From contig OY759217.1 of the NCBI GenBank assembly GCA_963662175.1, positions 7,442,562-7,506,561 of the forward strand: a stretch of DNA of 64,000 nucleotides. Direction: 5' to 3'. Shown here piece by piece: positions 1 to 11,653 of the stretch (position 1 is its first letter; every line of letters starts with the position of its first letter). The position numbers were made by a program, and so were the translations under genes. Under the pieces are notes generated by a model. It was not told where the DNA came from, made no database searches, and worked only from the letters and a program-made list of their open reading frames with translations. The stretch comes from Aradus depressus. Lineage: Eukaryota; Arthropoda; Insecta; Hemiptera; Aradidae.

Positions 1-10
1 CCCCAACAAT

Positions 11-27
11 TGGTGACCCCGTATTGA
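11..27 (+). other. Candidate primer binding site of the gypsy element
   Basis: TGGTGACCCCG starts at position 11, about 60 bases before gag. A TGG start is what a tRNA 3' CCA end pairs with, and the position between an LTR and gag fits. The matching tRNA was not determined and the LTR edge is outside the window. Confidence 0.6.
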
Positions 28-73
28 ACTGTTCAACATTATTTATAGTGATATTTCAAGTAAGTAGTGTAAA

Positions 74-907
74 ATGTCTACAAGTGAAAGTGGGACCGGT
101 GCAGAAGCACATTTTCCTAACATGGCCGACGCGAGCCACAACCTCGAAGCAAGTAAGGTTAGCATTAAAATTCCCCCTTTTTGGCAACAAAAACCTGAAA
201 TATGGTTTTACCAAATTGAAGCACAATTTAATATTAATAAAATTACATCGGAGGAAACAAAATTTAATTATGTGGTATCACAAATGGATCCGAAGTATAT
301 AGAAAACATTTGGGATATCATTCAAGGGACTGCTACAAATAAATATACTAGAGCTAAGGAAACACTTCTTAATATTTTTAAAGAAAGTGAACAATGTAAG
401 ATTAAGAAATTAATTACGGGATTAGATCTCGGAGATATGAGGCCTAGTCAATTATTGAGAAAAATGCGGAACCTGGCTGGTACTGATATTTCTGACACAG
501 TTTTAAAAACACTCTGGTTAGAAAAACTCCCAGATTCTATAAAGAATGTTCTCATTGTTAGTGAGGAAACTTTAGACAAAATAGCCATTATAGCTGACAA
601 AATTGTGGAAATGAACCCACATAGAGACATATGTAGTGCTGATAGTAGACCCAGTCAAGATGCTCTAATTCAAGAATTGTTAACTAAAATTTCAAGCCTC
701 GAGTTACAAATAAATGAAATCTCCGGTCGGTCTCGTTCTCACCACCGAGACCACAGTCGCAACCGTGGTACTAGCAAACCCAGAAAACGATTTGACCCAC
801 AGGGTAAATATTGTTTTTTTCATTTCCAGTTTGGAAAAAAATGCTACCCTGATAAATGTCGTCAACCATGCGCCTGGAAAAGTCAGGAAAACTCCAACCT
901 GCAGTAG
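74..907 (+). CDS. Gag polyprotein of gypsy element
   Basis: 277 aa from an ATG at 74. Gag forms the particle that packages element RNA. The N-terminal two thirds has the capsid-like features of arthropod gypsy Gags: an early PFW motif, then [12 protein letters not shown] near residues 40-50, a Trp-rich helical region, and a WLEKLPDSI motif near residue 150. An Arg/Ser/His-rich stretch (about 215-240) is followed by a Cys/His cluster (about 245-268: CFFH, then several Cys with a Lys-rich linker) that likely binds RNA, though it is not a canonical CCHC knuckle. The stop at 905-907 lies inside the pol frame, giving a 52-base overlap. Confidence 0.85.
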   Translation: MSTSESGTGAEAHFPNMADASHNLEASKVSIKIPPFWQQKPEIWFYQIEAQFNINKITSEETKFNYVVSQMDPKYIENIWDIIQGTATNKYTRAKETLLNIFKESEQCKIKKLITGLDLGDMRPSQLLRKMRNLAGTDISDTVLKTLWLEKLPDSIKNVLIVSEETLDKIAIIADKIVEMNPHRDICSADSRPSQDALIQELLTKISSLELQINEISGRSRSHHRDHSRNRGTSKPRKRFDPQGKYCFFHFQFGKKCYPDKCRQPCAWKSQENSNLQ

Positions 908-3900
908 AGATTGCGACGAGCTCTATTGCAGATAATATTGAAAATCGTCGAAATTTCCGCTTATTTGTTAATGACAAAAAAACGGGTGGGCGATTTCTTA
1001 TTGACAGTGGAGCCGATATTTCTTTAATTCCAGCCAAGGCTACAGATAAAATTACATCTTCTAACTTTAAATTATATGCTGCAAACGGCACGTCCATACC
1101 TACCTACGGCGTCACATTACTGACACTGGATCTAGGACTTCGTCGTGAATTTAGGTGGTTATTTATAAAAGCTGACATAACTCGAGGGATAATTGGTGCA
1201 GATTTCTTGAATCATTTTAACTTATTGATTGACTTACATAAACATAGATTAATTGATGCAGTCACTAAACTTAGCACTTCAGGTAGTGTACTGGCTGTAT
1301 CAGGAAACGAAGTCATTAGCACAATAAATAAGTCTCAAGCAAAGTTTGCACATCTGTTCACCTTATACCCTGAATTAACGAAGCCATCATTTTCGCCCAA
1401 TCACACGAAACATAATATTCAACACTATATCACCACCACAGGATCTCCAGTGCATTGTAAGGCAAGACCTCTCGCTCCTAAACGATTACAACAGGCCAAA
1501 CGGGAATTTCAATTTATGTTGGATCAAAATATTATCCGACCATCGAGTTCAGAATGGGCAAGTCCGTTACATGTAGTTGATAAAAAAGATGGATCTATCC
1601 GTCCTTGTGGTGATTATCGCTTATTAAATGCCAAGACCGTACCAGATAGATATCCTATACCTCGCATAGAAGACTTCCATCACATATTAAATGGAGCTAC
1701 TATTTTTTCTAAAATAGATTTACATAAAGCATACTACCAAATTCCGATAGCAGAGGAAGACAAAAGCAAAACGGCTATAATTACACCTTTTGGTTTATAC
1801 GAATTCAACGTTATGAGTTTTGGTCTCAGGAATGCCCCTTCCACCTTCCAACGATTTATTAACACAGTGTTTCATGGTTTGGATTTTGTTTTTCCGTTCA
1901 TGGATGACATCCTGGTCGCTTCAGCTACGGAAGAAGAACACTGTGAACATCTTCGTCTTATTTTTGAACGACTACAACGTTTTGGTCTCCGCATTAATGC
2001 TTCAAAATCAGAGTTAGGTGTTGAAGAATTACAATTTTTGGGCTACTTGATCACGCAAGATGGTTCCAGACCAGTACCTGAGAAGGTAAAGGCAATCAGA
2101 GATTTTAAATTACCAGAGACAGTACAACAACTTCGTGCATTTCTAGGTGTCATTAACTTTTATAGACGATATATAAGAAATGCAGCGGAAACTCAGGCTA
2201 TCCTTCATGACTACTTAAAAGGTTCCAAGAAAAATGATAAAACTAAAATAGTCTGGACTGAGGAGGCTATACAACAATTTGAACGCTGTAAAGATGATTT
2301 AGTAAATGCTACACTCCTAACTTTTCCAGATTCACGATTTCCGCTGGCGGTTTTTACTGATGCGTCTGATATAGCAGTGGGAGCTGTATTACAGCAGCAC
2401 GAACAATCCGGATGGAAACCTATCGCTTTTTATTCCAAAAAATTAAATGATGCTCAAAAAGCCTATAGTGCTTACGACAAGGAATTATTAGCAATTTATT
2501 TGGCAATTAAACAATTTAAGCATCTACTGGAGGCACAAACATTTACAATATTTACCGATCATAAGCCTATTACATATGCATTCTTCCAGAAAAATGATAA
2601 AGCATCGCCACGTCAATTACGCCACTTACAATATATTTCGCAGTTTACAACCGACATTCGACATATTAGTGGAAAAGCTAACATAGTGGCCGACACGTTT
2701 TCAAGACTTGAAGAAGTTTCAGTAATTGACTATGAAGAAATTGCTCGCAATCAAGAAAATGATCAGGAATTACCAACATTATTACAAGACTCCAGTTTAA
2801 ATATGAAACAATGCAACATAATGTCAAAAAAGCCTCTCTGGTGCGATGTAGCTACGAACAATATCCGACCCTACATCCCAGAAGCGTTTCGCTACGAAAT
2901 ATTTAAGCAAATCCATAATTTGGCACATCCAGGAGTCAAAACAACAGTGAAACAAATAACGTCAAAATTCATATGGCCAGCCATCAAAAATGATATTAGA
3001 AAATGGACTCAAAGTTGCTTGAGTTGTCAACGCAACAAAGTGTCACGCCATACAAGGTCAGAAATAGGGACGTTCGAACCACCGGATGGACGATTTAGTG
3101 TCGTTCATGTGGACGTCATTGGGCCATTGCCACCCTCACAAGGAAATATTTACTGCATGACCTGTATCGACCGATTTACGAGTTGGATGGAAGTAATTCC
3201 TATGGCTAATAATACTGCAGAAACAATTGCAAAATTATTTTATAGTAATTGGATCGCAAGGTTTGGAGCGCCAGCTTCCATAGTAACTGACCAAGGCCGA
3301 CAGTTTGTTAGTGAACTTTTTACCAATTTAGCTTCGTTATGTGGAGCAAAAATACAGCATACGACACCTTATCATCCGCAATCGAACGGTAAGGTGGAGC
3401 GCTTACACAGGACTTTAAAAGCCGCAATTAGGGCTCAGAATAATCCGACATGGACAGATAGTTTACCTACAGTCTTGTTAGGAATGCGTACAGCATTAAG
3501 GGATGGTTCGAAACATTCCATCGCAGAAATGGTTTATGGGACTACGATAAGAATCCCAGGAGAATTTTTTGATCCATCGTCACTTCCTGTGAATACAGAC
3601 AATTTTGTGTCTGATCTTCAACAATATATGGCACAATTAAGACCAATGGATTCACGTAAAGCTTGCAACAAATCACTGTTCAGGCATAAGGCTTTGGAAT
3701 CGTGCTCACACGTATTTTTACGAGTAGATCGTGTCAAAAAGTCTTTGGAACCACCATATGAAGGGCCATTTGAGGTAATCGTTCGACAAGATAAATATTT
3801 CACCCTTAGAATTAAAAACAAGGACACCAACATATCTGTGGATAGACTCAAACCTGCACATTTAATGGTAACTGGATTAGATCATAGTGACACGTTCAGT

Positions 3901-3990
3901 GAGGGTACGGGCACGAAAAAATTACAACCAAAGACGAGCACAACTGACCCCAACAGTCCTGTAATATTCTCCAGAGATCCTGTTTGTTAG
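856..3990 (+). CDS. Pol polyprotein of gypsy element (PR-RT-RNaseH-IN)
   Basis: Open frame of 1044 aa, -1 relative to gag, beginning right after an in-frame stop at 853-855. Translation probably depends on -1 frameshifting or re-initiation in the 856-907 overlap; I see no decisive slippery site. Visible motifs: aspartic protease [13 protein letters not shown] (about 47-59); RT with FMDDILVAS (about 348); RNase H with [13 protein letters not shown] and FTDHKPI; integrase HHCC zinc region (about 680-725, ending CLSCQRN); integrase core Asp in HVDVIG, Asp in VTDQG, and Glu in NGKVERLH. All catalytic residues are present. The last roughly 25 residues after DHSDTFSEG read into Tc1-like DNA on the other strand, so the natural C-terminus is replaced. 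Confidence 0.92.
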   Translation: MSSTMRLEKSGKLQPAVEIATSSIADNIENRRNFRLFVNDKKTGGRFLIDSGADISLIPAKATDKITSSNFKLYAANGTSIPTYGVTLLTLDLGLRREFRWLFIKADITRGIIGADFLNHFNLLIDLHKHRLIDAVTKLSTSGSVLAVSGNEVISTINKSQAKFAHLFTLYPELTKPSFSPNHTKHNIQHYITTTGSPVHCKARPLAPKRLQQAKREFQFMLDQNIIRPSSSEWASPLHVVDKKDGSIRPCGDYRLLNAKTVPDRYPIPRIEDFHHILNGATIFSKIDLHKAYYQIPIAEEDKSKTAIITPFGLYEFNVMSFGLRNAPSTFQRFINTVFHGLDFVFPFMDDILVASATEEEHCEHLRLIFERLQRFGLRINASKSELGVEELQFLGYLITQDGSRPVPEKVKAIRDFKLPETVQQLRAFLGVINFYRRYIRNAAETQAILHDYLKGSKKNDKTKIVWTEEAIQQFERCKDDLVNATLLTFPDSRFPLAVFTDASDIAVGAVLQQHEQSGWKPIAFYSKKLNDAQKAYSAYDKELLAIYLAIKQFKHLLEAQTFTIFTDHKPITYAFFQKNDKASPRQLRHLQYISQFTTDIRHISGKANIVADTFSRLEEVSVIDYEEIARNQENDQELPTLLQDSSLNMKQCNIMSKKPLWCDVATNNIRPYIPEAFRYEIFKQIHNLAHPGVKTTVKQITSKFIWPAIKNDIRKWTQSCLSCQRNKVSRHTRSEIGTFEPPDGRFSVVHVDVIGPLPPSQGNIYCMTCIDRFTSWMEVIPMANNTAETIAKLFYSNWIARFGAPASIVTDQGRQFVSELFTNLASLCGAKIQHTTPYHPQSNGKVERLHRTLKAAIRAQNNPTWTDSLPTVLLGMRTALRDGSKHSIAEMVYGTTIRIPGEFFDPSSLPVNTDNFVSDLQQYMAQLRPMDSRKACNKSLFRHKALESCSHVFLRVDRVKKSLEPPYEGPFEVIVRQDKYFTLRIKNKDTNISVDRLKPAHLMVTGLDHSDTFSEGTGTKKLQPKTSTTDPNSPVIFSRDPVC

Positions 3991-4430
3991 TCGGGAATAA
4001 CCTTCTCACATTCCTATCCAACTTATCCCATAAAAGCTCGATTGGGTTAAGGAAGGGAGACTGTGGCGGCCAAATCATTATCTTTATTTTTTCCTGTTGA
4101 ACCGGAAGCTCAAGAAAGCACTTGCATTGCTTAGAAGAATGTTTTGGATAATTATCCTGCATGAAAACAAACATTTCTCCAATTATTCTCTCACCAGAAG
4201 GAATTGCATTTTCTTCCAGGATGTTTTTATATTGTTTTGTTTTCATGATTCTTTCAATTTAGACTTAGTCGCCAGCTTTGTTCCCACCAAAACACCCCCA
4301 AACCATTACAGAGCCACGACCAAACTTAATTGTAAGCACGATACAATAATTTTTTTGTCGTTCACCTGATGTTCTTCCAACTAATGTTCGCCTTCGAGAA
4401 CCAAAAATCTAAAGTTTGGACTTAGAAGAA
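3926..4430 (-). pseudogene. Tc1/mariner transposase, C-terminal part (decayed)
   Basis: Read on the - strand from about 4430 to 3926. It shows GSVMVWG, then MQDNYPKHSSK (the second catalytic Asp region of Tc1 DDE transposases), then WPPQSPFLNPIELLWDKL (the DLNPIE-like region with the third acidic residue) and a helical tail. Stops and a frame shift near 4270-4420 prevent one continuous ORF. The DNA also supplies the aberrant end of the adjacent gypsy pol frame. Confidence 0.8.
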
Positions 4431-4474
4431 TTTTGCTGTTCTCTTGCTTGCTCTCTGATTTATGGCTGGTAAAT

Positions 4475-4576
4475 AAAAAAAAGAGACTAACATGGGCAAG
4501 AAAACAGCAAAATTGGAGTCGAACTGACTGGGAAAAAGTCTTATGGACTGACGAGTCAGTTATATTGTGTTCGTTT
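4475..4576 (+). pseudogene. Tc1 transposase fragment, inverted relative to its neighbour
   Basis: A 34-codon stretch reads KKRLTWARKQQNWSRTDWEK then VLWTDES, the first catalytic Asp region of Tc1 transposases. In a normal element this lies immediately before the segment found on the - strand at 3926-4430. Here it lies head to head on the + strand, so the transposase is broken by an inversion or comes from two insertions. Confidence 0.75.
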
Positions 4577-4716
4577 ATTCGGATGACCTGGGGTATGTTT
4601 TATAATTTAGTTTATTCAATGCAATAAAAATAAAGAATAACTAAATCACACATTTTTTATTTAGTTAGTGACTAACTAAAGGAAAAAAATATATATATAT
4701 ATATATATATGATTTA

Positions 4717-5434
4717 GCCATTATAGGACATTCTTATACCAACCAAGCTTTTGGATCACTCTCTCTCTCTCTTCCTCTTCCCAATAGCAATTCATACTGG
4801 CATTGCCGGGTACAAGAAAGTAAAAAAAAATATGTAGATATGTTATGTGGGTGGCCGTTACAAGACTTTCTTACTTCAACCACTTCAGTACAGATCACTT
4901 TAGTACCTCTCTCCATCCAAATTCATTTTATACCGACGTTATTGGTTATAAAAAGGTCACTCAGAATTACACTGTACATGAAACAAAGAAAACAGCTGAC
5001 GCTAGCACTTTGCTTTCATACTTTCAGTAACGCCAATATGAAATGATTTTGGGAGGGGGGAAGAGAGTGATCTCTTGGTTGGTACAAACCTATGACAGGG
5101 CTGATCACAGAACACTGTCATATGAACAAACACATACACAATATGGGAAAGCTAGAAGGCCTTTTGTGCAGGAAATGTGGCGAGGAAAATTAGATTCATA
5201 TTCTAAGCCAGTGCGGGGCACTATAAAGCAGAAGATTTTACTGCTTCGGATCTGCCATAACGGAACCGAAACAGGTAATGGAAGGAACCTGAAGCAGAAT
5301 CCTACTTTATTAAAGATACAGGGCTGCTGTAGGGACCAACACATACAGGGCACACAATAGGCCTACTCTGGCCGCGGTGATACAATCAGCCTTCGGGGAA
5401 AAAAAAAAAAGTTGTAAGAATGTCCTATTATGGC
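4717..5434. mobile_element. MITE-like element, copy 1
   Basis: Ends are inverted repeats: GCCATTATAGGACATTCTTA at 4717-4736 and its complement with one mismatch at 5415-5434, with weaker pairing extending into flanking AT repeats. A TA-repeat target is possible because an (AT)n run lies directly to the left at 4688-4710. No transposase is encoded. The interior contains a CT-rich run (4758-4772) and an A-rich run (5400-5410). Internal sequence recurs at 33495-34240 (shared stretches around ACTCAGAATTA and GAAACAAAGAAAA), supporting a repeat family. Confidence 0.6.
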
Positions 5435-5439
5435 CACAT

Positions 5440-6430
5440 CACATATATTTATGGCCACATCACGTATATTTTTTACAATACTTTAAAAATGGATTATACA
5501 TCATAAAGAAAATTTAAAATACATCTCTATATGTGAGTGCATTGAATGCCATTCAAATAATGATTATTCTATATTTTGTTAGTACAGTTATTTGATTATT
5601 TTTATGAATAGAGTATTGTCAACAAGTATGACGTGCAAACTACCTACAATAGATATAATGCAAAGTAATGTATAAAAAATACATATGAGTTATGTTGGAA
5701 CAAGTGTTCCTTTCGAGTCTCTAGTTCGTCTTTTTTTACAATGTTATATAAATATATTTATTTATAAAAATAAATATAGATATAAAAGAAGACTGGTAAA
5801 GATTTCGCTCTTATTCCTTGGTAAGCAAGCTCCAGGTATGATTTAAATATTTTATCAATATTTATATTCCAAAATTTAATAAAAATCAGTAGCCCAGTGT
5901 TGCCAGATCCGTCAATCCTCAATTTTACCCCCACCCCATATTGTTATGTGTTACCCCTGGCGTGAATCCATTAGACATTAAGTGTCAATTAAGGTCACAG
6001 CTTCTTGTCGTATTTAAAAAAATATTTATTTGATACAACACACTATACTCTATTCGTGGAGAAGTTGACCTGAGAAATAAGACCTCAATATATAGAGAGA
6101 TTACTGCCCAATTTGTTATTAGCCAATTAAATGTTGAGGAGCAGCCATTTTTCTTTATATATATTAGGTATATAATGGTTGTCACTAGTCTGGATTAAAT
6201 TCATGGGCAATCTCCCCTCCTCCCTGCAGCCTCAAGCATCCAAGGCGAGCAGTTTTCTCACAGTTTTCTGTCTTAGGAAAAATATCATCAAAAATATCTG
6301 TTGGTGGTTGGTAAAGAGGGCAGAAACGGCTACGCTATTGATAAGAATGAGCACCTATGCTTCAATCCTTCTCAGATGCAACAATCAAAACTCTTCAGTA
6401 AAAATCTTCCCGATCCCTTCATTCCAAATT
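5440..6430. other. Intergenic, no gene seen
   Basis: AT-rich sequence with short ORFs only (for example 6179-6439). No recognisable coding motif, splice pattern or repeat structure. Confidence 0.5.
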
Positions 6431-6433
6431 GAT

Positions 6434-6650
6434 CTGTGAACACGAAATTATGATTTTTAGTCAAATCGGGCAGAGAGAGGAAGGTACGAGGGTTTAAAAC
6501 AAAAATCCTAGTAACTAATGACGCAATGAATGTATTGACACATTTAGTACGAGAAGTTGCCCTATGTAAACCTTAGTTGATTCATTCGCGCTGGGAAGTA
6601 CATTTTCGGTGATTTCCCAAATACTTTTTTATTTAGTTAATATTTTCTCA
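6434..6650 (+). repeat. Dispersed repeat family R (copy a)
   Basis: Carries the hallmarks of a family seen repeatedly here: AATGAATGTATTGACAC, then a module about 100-115 bp long, then an end resembling GGGAAGTACATTTTCGGTGA. Related copies lie near 7862 (-), 12560 (-), 23930, 32405, 40820 and 48540. It is non-coding. Confidence 0.6.
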
Positions 6651-6899
6651 TTTTAATGGATATATCTGGTACAATGGTACATGGTTCCAACTGACGAATA
6701 CTAGCCGCAAGTTGCTAGTAATAGGGCAGAGAGTCGCCAATAACACTCTTCTCCTTACTTTCTGTAACTTTTAATATAAGGTACTAGGTATTGTACATAC
6801 GGAAATCTGAGATCAAGTTTTGAACGGATTTTCAAGTTTCAAGTCGTTCTGTCTGTTAGTGATTGGAACCTTATGAATACCCTCAGTCAGAAACAATTT

Positions 6900-7160
6900 A
6901 TCTACAAATTAAAAATGAAAATGTTACTGGCCTCTCACAGTAAGCCATTTCCTGGAGGAGTGCCCTGGATATGAGGAAATACTAAAGACCATTGGGTTTA
7001 CGAACAAGAAACATACATGAGATGCTCGGAGACGACAACTCGTCTATAGAAGCCGTCCTATCCTCAATGAAGACTAGTCATCTCATCGAACTTGTACGGC
7101 GTCGAAAATCAAGGCCATTGAACGCCGACCAATAAAACTATTCTATTCTATTCTGTTACT
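6900..7160 (+). pseudogene. 3' end of an I/jockey-type non-LTR retrotransposon
   Basis: With one frame change the sequence reads VSHFLEECPGYEEILKTIG, then HLIELVRRRKSRPLNADQ and a stop. This is the His/Cys tail following RNase H in I-type elements (compare the similar tail at about 17880 in this window). It ends with AATAAAACTATTCTATTCTATTCTG: a polyadenylation-like signal merged with a short tandem tail. Confidence 0.65.
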
Positions 7161-7444
7161 TGTGTATATATGAAAATGGAGACCACATTACTTCGTGCTC
7201 TAAGTAACTTTTAAAAGATAATGATTACATTTATGAATTAATAAAAGATCAATTAAAATAAAAGTAGTAGAGAAAACTAAAAGACAAATTTCATATAAAA
7301 TGCGACTTTTCAAAGGTCGGCTTTGCAAGAGAGTCGTGACCGATGAAAAACTATTCAAACGAATTAGGGACTAAAATAAATGAATAAAAACTCAAAGAAA
7401 AATCACTTTTTTATTTTTTTAGAACAAAGGAAAGGAATACAAAG

Positions 7445-7700
7445 GAAATCTAGCTGCTGAGCCCAAGATCGCGGGTTCGAAACCTTTATCTGAGAGGTGA
7501 AAAAACAGTGAGCACTCCGTCCTGAGGATGGCATGGTTTTCACATAAGTTGCTTTTGTTTTACTTGTTGCGGCTCGGAAGGTTTTCTGGAACCGGTCGCT
7601 ATGCTCTGTTTATAGCTGCCACAAAGGCACAAATACGGTCTGGGAGCTAGAGGCTGCCCTTCACGACCGATACCATAAGGTTACCTTTTTTTCTTTGGTA
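7445..7700 (+). mobile_element. tRNA-derived SINE-like sequence, second type
   Basis: Contains GATCGCGGGTTCGAAACC, a good RNA polymerase III B box, preceded by a weak A-box-like region (AGCTGCTGAGCCC). The body differs from the main SINE family at 15492. It ends at ATACCATAAGGTTACC followed by a T run. Confidence 0.5.
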
Positions 7701-7861
7701 TTTCACCAGCAAAACTCTAAGAATAATTTTGTGCATATTCATTCCATACATTTTGTTCGCTATAATTAATTTATACATTTAGGAATAGAAAAAAAAATAA
7801 GCTCTTGAATCGCCTTCATTGGTCTTATTGTTCATTTTAAAATATACCATGAAACAACGTT

Positions 7862-8200
7862 AATGTACTTCTCCAGAACGAATTAATCAATTAACTTTTC
7901 GCTCCCCCTACAAAACCAGTCGACCGTTTTCTCTAATATTCACTAGTTGACTTACATAGGGGCTTCTAAATCCTAGGGTGTCGATAATTTCATTACCTCG
8001 GTTTTTGAATTGAGCCCTCCTCTCTGAGCCGATTCCGCTGAAAATTAATGAGTGTCGTCCTTATGGTTTTTAGTTTCAGTTCATATATTACAACGGCAGT
8101 TTTTGAGTGATGCCTCCCCCTAATCCCCCCTTTCCTTTGACCAATTTGACTGAAAATCGATAGCTGTTGTCGTTAAAAGATTCATTGATACCTTATTTTA
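7862..8200 (-). repeat. Dispersed repeat family R (copy b)
   Basis: Reverse-oriented relative of the family at 40820-41560. GTACTTCTCCAGAACGAATT and the following TTTTCGCTCCCCCTA match the inverted end at 41485-41525. Two further degenerate modules follow. It ends about 100 bp before the secreted-protein gene at 8301. Confidence 0.55.
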
Positions 8201-8300
8201 TTTAATGTGAAAAACGTTAAATACGTTGAAAACCATTTGCTAATACTTAATTCTTATTGTATTATTAACAAGTTTTTTTTTTAAATTTTATTTTAGGAAC

Positions 8301-10415
8301 ATGGAGAAACTGCTTCTGTTACTTCCTCTCCTAAGTCACAGATGGGCATGTTCGCAGCCAGTCGGAACAAGATACATAGGACCGTATGGCCGACCATTAG
8401 TGCTGCCACCCAGCAGACAATATGCAACTCCTAGCCAACCTCAGCCATACCCTATCCCCCCCAACAGACCTAATTGGCAAACTCAGCCGAGGTTCCCCCG
8501 TAGCAGGCCGATATGGACATATCCACCAACTATTTACCGCCGGCCAAGTATCCCCAATTTCCAAACCTATCCCCCGCAGCCAAATTATTCTCCTCCTCCT
8601 AGGACGCTTTATCCTCCATATATGTCAAATTCACCGTACATGCAACAACCACGTCTAAATCCTGCCTTATACATGCCACCCATGGCTCCTTCACCGTACA
8701 TGCAACAACCACGTCTAAATCCTGCCTTATACATCCCACCCATGATTGGGTCACCGTACAATCCTTCACCGTACATGCAAATGCCACCATATATGCGCAT
8801 GCCAGTCAGCCCACAAGGGTACGTACAAAGACCAAGTTCGCCGATTCTGCCAGTTGTGCAACTGATGCCAAGCGGGCCGCAGGTTCCTTCATTTGTGATC
8901 CCTCCCAGGCCAGTGCCACCACCAATGCAGCCAAGTTCAGCACCGCCAGCTGTGCATATTTATTTAAATAATCCAAATTCACCTACAGTATCGAGTCCAG
9001 AAAGTCAGCCAAATACTGTGAACATACAAAATGTTCCAAGCCCTTCCGCGTATGTTCCCCCCGTGTCATACATGCCTCCACCAGCAACTTCCTCCGTTTG
9101 GCCAACGTTTCCAGGAGTGCGCCAACCACAGATATTGGTCCATTTGCCAAATGGACTCGTGTCCCCAGCCCGCGTGTGGCGACCACCCCCTCCACCAATT
9201 CCAGCCCCAGTGTGGCGACCAGCCCCACCAGTAATGCATGTTTATTTAGACCATCCGAATTCTCCGCCTGTCACTCATATCCAACTTCCTTCACTCCCGC
9301 GCGGTTCATTCACATCACCTGTTGTGGTGATTCATTCAAACCCGACCTCGACAATTCCACATAATGGTAAAGGTGGTCAGTCATCAGGGTCAGGAACTCC
9401 AAAGCCGTCGGTTGAGGCAAGCTCTGCCCAAACTCCGACAAGCTCTGCCCAAACTCCGACAAGCTCTGCCCAAACTACAACAAGCTCTGCCCAAACTTCG
9501 GAACCCACTAAATATCCAAGTTATTATTACGATGTAGATAAGTTTCCAGTGGAACCAATTAGATTAATTATTCCAAGTAAACCAATTTCAAGTGAACAGT
9601 CAGATTCAAAAGAACAAGAAAACACACAAGCTCCTGAAAACAACCAAAGTTCCGAAAATCAGTCTAGTAAGGGTAGTGTTGAAGGTGGCCAAAATTCAGC
9701 GGAAGAAACAACCTCAAAAAAATCTTCAACTAGTGCGGAAAGTTCGGGTTCACCTGAAGTTCAGAATTCATCGGGTACGAATGGAGAATCAGATCAAGAA
9801 AAAGTTGAGCTTAATGATTCTATGCAAGAAGAGGATTCAATCAAGACAGGTTCTTCGGAAAAATCAAGTACAGAAAACTTAACAGACCAGAAAAGTTCGG
9901 AATCCCAGCTTGATGAGCAAACATTAACAGGCGCAAGTGATTCTAAAAGTGAAAAACCTGAAGTTGAAGGTTCGGCTAATCAGGCAACTTTACAAGATGA
10001 AGAAAGTGTTTCACAACTTCCAAGTTTGGAAGGAGAGTCAGCTCAGCAAGGATTGCTAGATGGTTCTGAAACCGGTCAAGGTTCAGAGTTCGAAACAACC
10101 CCGGAAGGATCCTCTGCGTTTGGCATTGAAGGTTCGAACAATAACATGGAGGGATCAGAATTAGATGCCAATGGACAGTCTGGTGTGATGGAGTTTTCAT
10201 CAGGTCAAGACGGGATGACACCTCTTGAGAATGCTGACCAGCAAGGTTTGACTGAACAAGATGGTTCAGGTATGAAAACATCATCGGGGTCTTCTGCATC
10301 CTGGTCAAGTGCCATGGGGCCTTCCTCATCCTGGCAAAGTTCCATGGGGCCTTCTGTGTCCTGGTCAAGTTCCATGGGGCCGCCCGATTGGGTCAACTTC
10401 GGAAAAATAGCTTAA
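8301..10415 (+). CDS. Secreted Pro/Tyr-rich, Ser/Glu-rich low-complexity protein
   Basis: 704 aa; I do not recognise a named family. The ATG follows a pyrimidine tract and AG (TTTTATTTTAG at 8286-8296, then GAAC), so an upstream non-coding exon is likely and this exon holds the whole coding region. Residues 1-18 form a signal peptide (MEKLLLLLPLLSHRWACS). About 20-350 is Pro/Tyr/Met-rich with a 20-residue tandem duplication (8632-8751, PYMQQPRLNPALY) and motifs VHIYLNNPNSP and MHVYLDHPNSP. About 373-400 has four SSAQT repeats. About 400-650 is acidic and Ser/Glu/Gln-rich. The C-terminus has three 10-residue Ser/Trp/Met-Gly-Pro repeats, then DWVNFGKIA. The exon is GC-richer than its surroundings. 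Candidate structural secretion (glue, cuticle, silk-like or mucin-like), by inference only. Confidence 0.85.
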   Translation: MEKLLLLLPLLSHRWACSQPVGTRYIGPYGRPLVLPPSRQYATPSQPQPYPIPPNRPNWQTQPRFPRSRPIWTYPPTIYRRPSIPNFQTYPPQPNYSPPPRTLYPPYMSNSPYMQQPRLNPALYMPPMAPSPYMQQPRLNPALYIPPMIGSPYNPSPYMQMPPYMRMPVSPQGYVQRPSSPILPVVQLMPSGPQVPSFVIPPRPVPPPMQPSSAPPAVHIYLNNPNSPTVSSPESQPNTVNIQNVPSPSAYVPPVSYMPPPATSSVWPTFPGVRQPQILVHLPNGLVSPARVWRPPPPPIPAPVWRPAPPVMHVYLDHPNSPPVTHIQLPSLPRGSFTSPVVVIHSNPTSTIPHNGKGGQSSGSGTPKPSVEASSAQTPTSSAQTPTSSAQTTTSSAQTSEPTKYPSYYYDVDKFPVEPIRLIIPSKPISSEQSDSKEQENTQAPENNQSSENQSSKGSVEGGQNSAEETTSKKSSTSAESSGSPEVQNSSGTNGESDQEKVELNDSMQEEDSIKTGSSEKSSTENLTDQKSSESQLDEQTLTGASDSKSEKPEVEGSANQATLQDEESVSQLPSLEGESAQQGLLDGSETGQGSEFETTPEGSSAFGIEGSNNNMEGSELDANGQSGVMEFSSGQDGMTPLENADQQGLTEQDGSGMKTSSGSSASWSSAMGPSSSWQSSMGPSVSWSSSMGPPDWVNFGKIA

Positions 10416-11527
10416 ACCATGACCGTATGACAAAAATTCACCCTCTTCACCTTCCTTTCAAATCATAAAATTTCCCAAATTTAAGGGAATTCACCTTCTA
10501 ATTCATAAGGATAGTATAATTCTACAAAACGATGAAGAAAATTGGGGCGTCCTCATTACACATTCAATTATCAACACTCTGTATTCAAATGAGTTACAAA
10601 AGAAAATCGACAAATCCATAAAATAATTATAAAAATTAATATTGTTTTCAGTAATTTTCTGATCTTGTATATTCACAGAATGAAGAACATTTGCAATAGC
10701 TATCAAGTTTAAGAATGCAGAAACAGAGAGGCAGTGTTGGGCACCACATAAATTCACCATTAAATTATTTTTTTAAAGGAAATTGTATATTTTTTTTGTT
10801 GGCAGTTAATCACAGGTAGCAAAAAAATATATTCCTATTAATGATTGATGACAATTTAAATAAATCAAAAAATGAAAGATAAATCACAATCAGTCATTCA
10901 TGTTCCATAATTGGCGATCTAACTTTTTTTCTCGAAATGTTACGATTTTTATTTTTGTTTAAAGAAATTCACGACCGGGATTAGGTATTCCTTATCGGCT
11001 ATAATGAACTAATCCCAGTCTTAAAACTCAGAAAAATAAAGTGGTTGGTTTAGTGGTGCCTTACACTGGAGGGAAGCATACTCTTGGCAGACCTAATCAT
11101 CCTGATGGCATTTATGTATGTTTGCCAAGCACTTCTTATATTCCAACTAACTCTGGGCATGGATCAGTTCGGTATTTTTTTTTTTTTTTTTTTGAAGTTA
11201 TTAGTTCATATTGTGAAAAGAGCAAAAGAATACAGTTTTTTTAAATTACAATGTATAGAATAAATAAATAATAAAAAATAATATTATGCAATAATTATAA
11301 TGAATAAGGAAACATTTAATTTTTTAATAGCTTGTGTAACTTTACTTTGAAAATATGTAAGTACTGAATAAAAAATTCTGCAAAGCACTCATGTTTTTTA
11401 TGTTTACCGAGTTCCATTTTCCATAACCACTGACAAATAAAAATGAAGAAACTACGACACTAAAGTTCCGATGAAAGCATGTTGACCTTGTTGTGCCACA
11501 TCACATAACATACGTGTACTAGTCACT
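10416..11527. other. 3' flank of the 8301 gene; no further gene seen
   Basis: No convincing ORF. The first AATAAA in good context is at about 11034 (GAAAAATAAAGTGG), a possible distal poly(A) signal. A T run of about 20 bases starts near 11176, and an AT-rich AATAAATAAATAATAAA cluster lies near 11258. Confidence 0.4.
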
Positions 11528-11653
11528 CTACCTTAGTTAGTTATTATGACATGTCCTGGATTAACTACAGGGTCGTATAGCCTACAACCAGTGGGCTCTT
11601 TCGTTATTCAGGTGAACATGAGCCCGACTCTGTTGGAGACTATGGGAGTCTTA

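Larger units (their letters stand above)
1..3925 (+). mobile_element. Ty3/gypsy LTR retrotransposon, internal region (5' LTR outside window)
   Basis: The window opens just downstream of a 5' LTR, since a primer-binding-site-like sequence lies at about 11-27 and is followed by overlapping gag and pol frames. Domain order in pol is protease, reverse transcriptase, RNase H, integrase, which defines Ty3/gypsy rather than copia. Both frames are open, so this copy is fairly young. No env-like ORF and no 3' LTR are seen: sequence after about 3925 is Tc1-like DNA in the opposite direction, so the 3' end is lost or displaced. The exact right breakpoint is uncertain by tens of bases. Confidence 0.9.

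Noticed and set aside
11041..11244. 67-codon ORF near 11041
   Set aside because: No homology recognised, no start context, ends in a T run; could be part of a 3' UTR.
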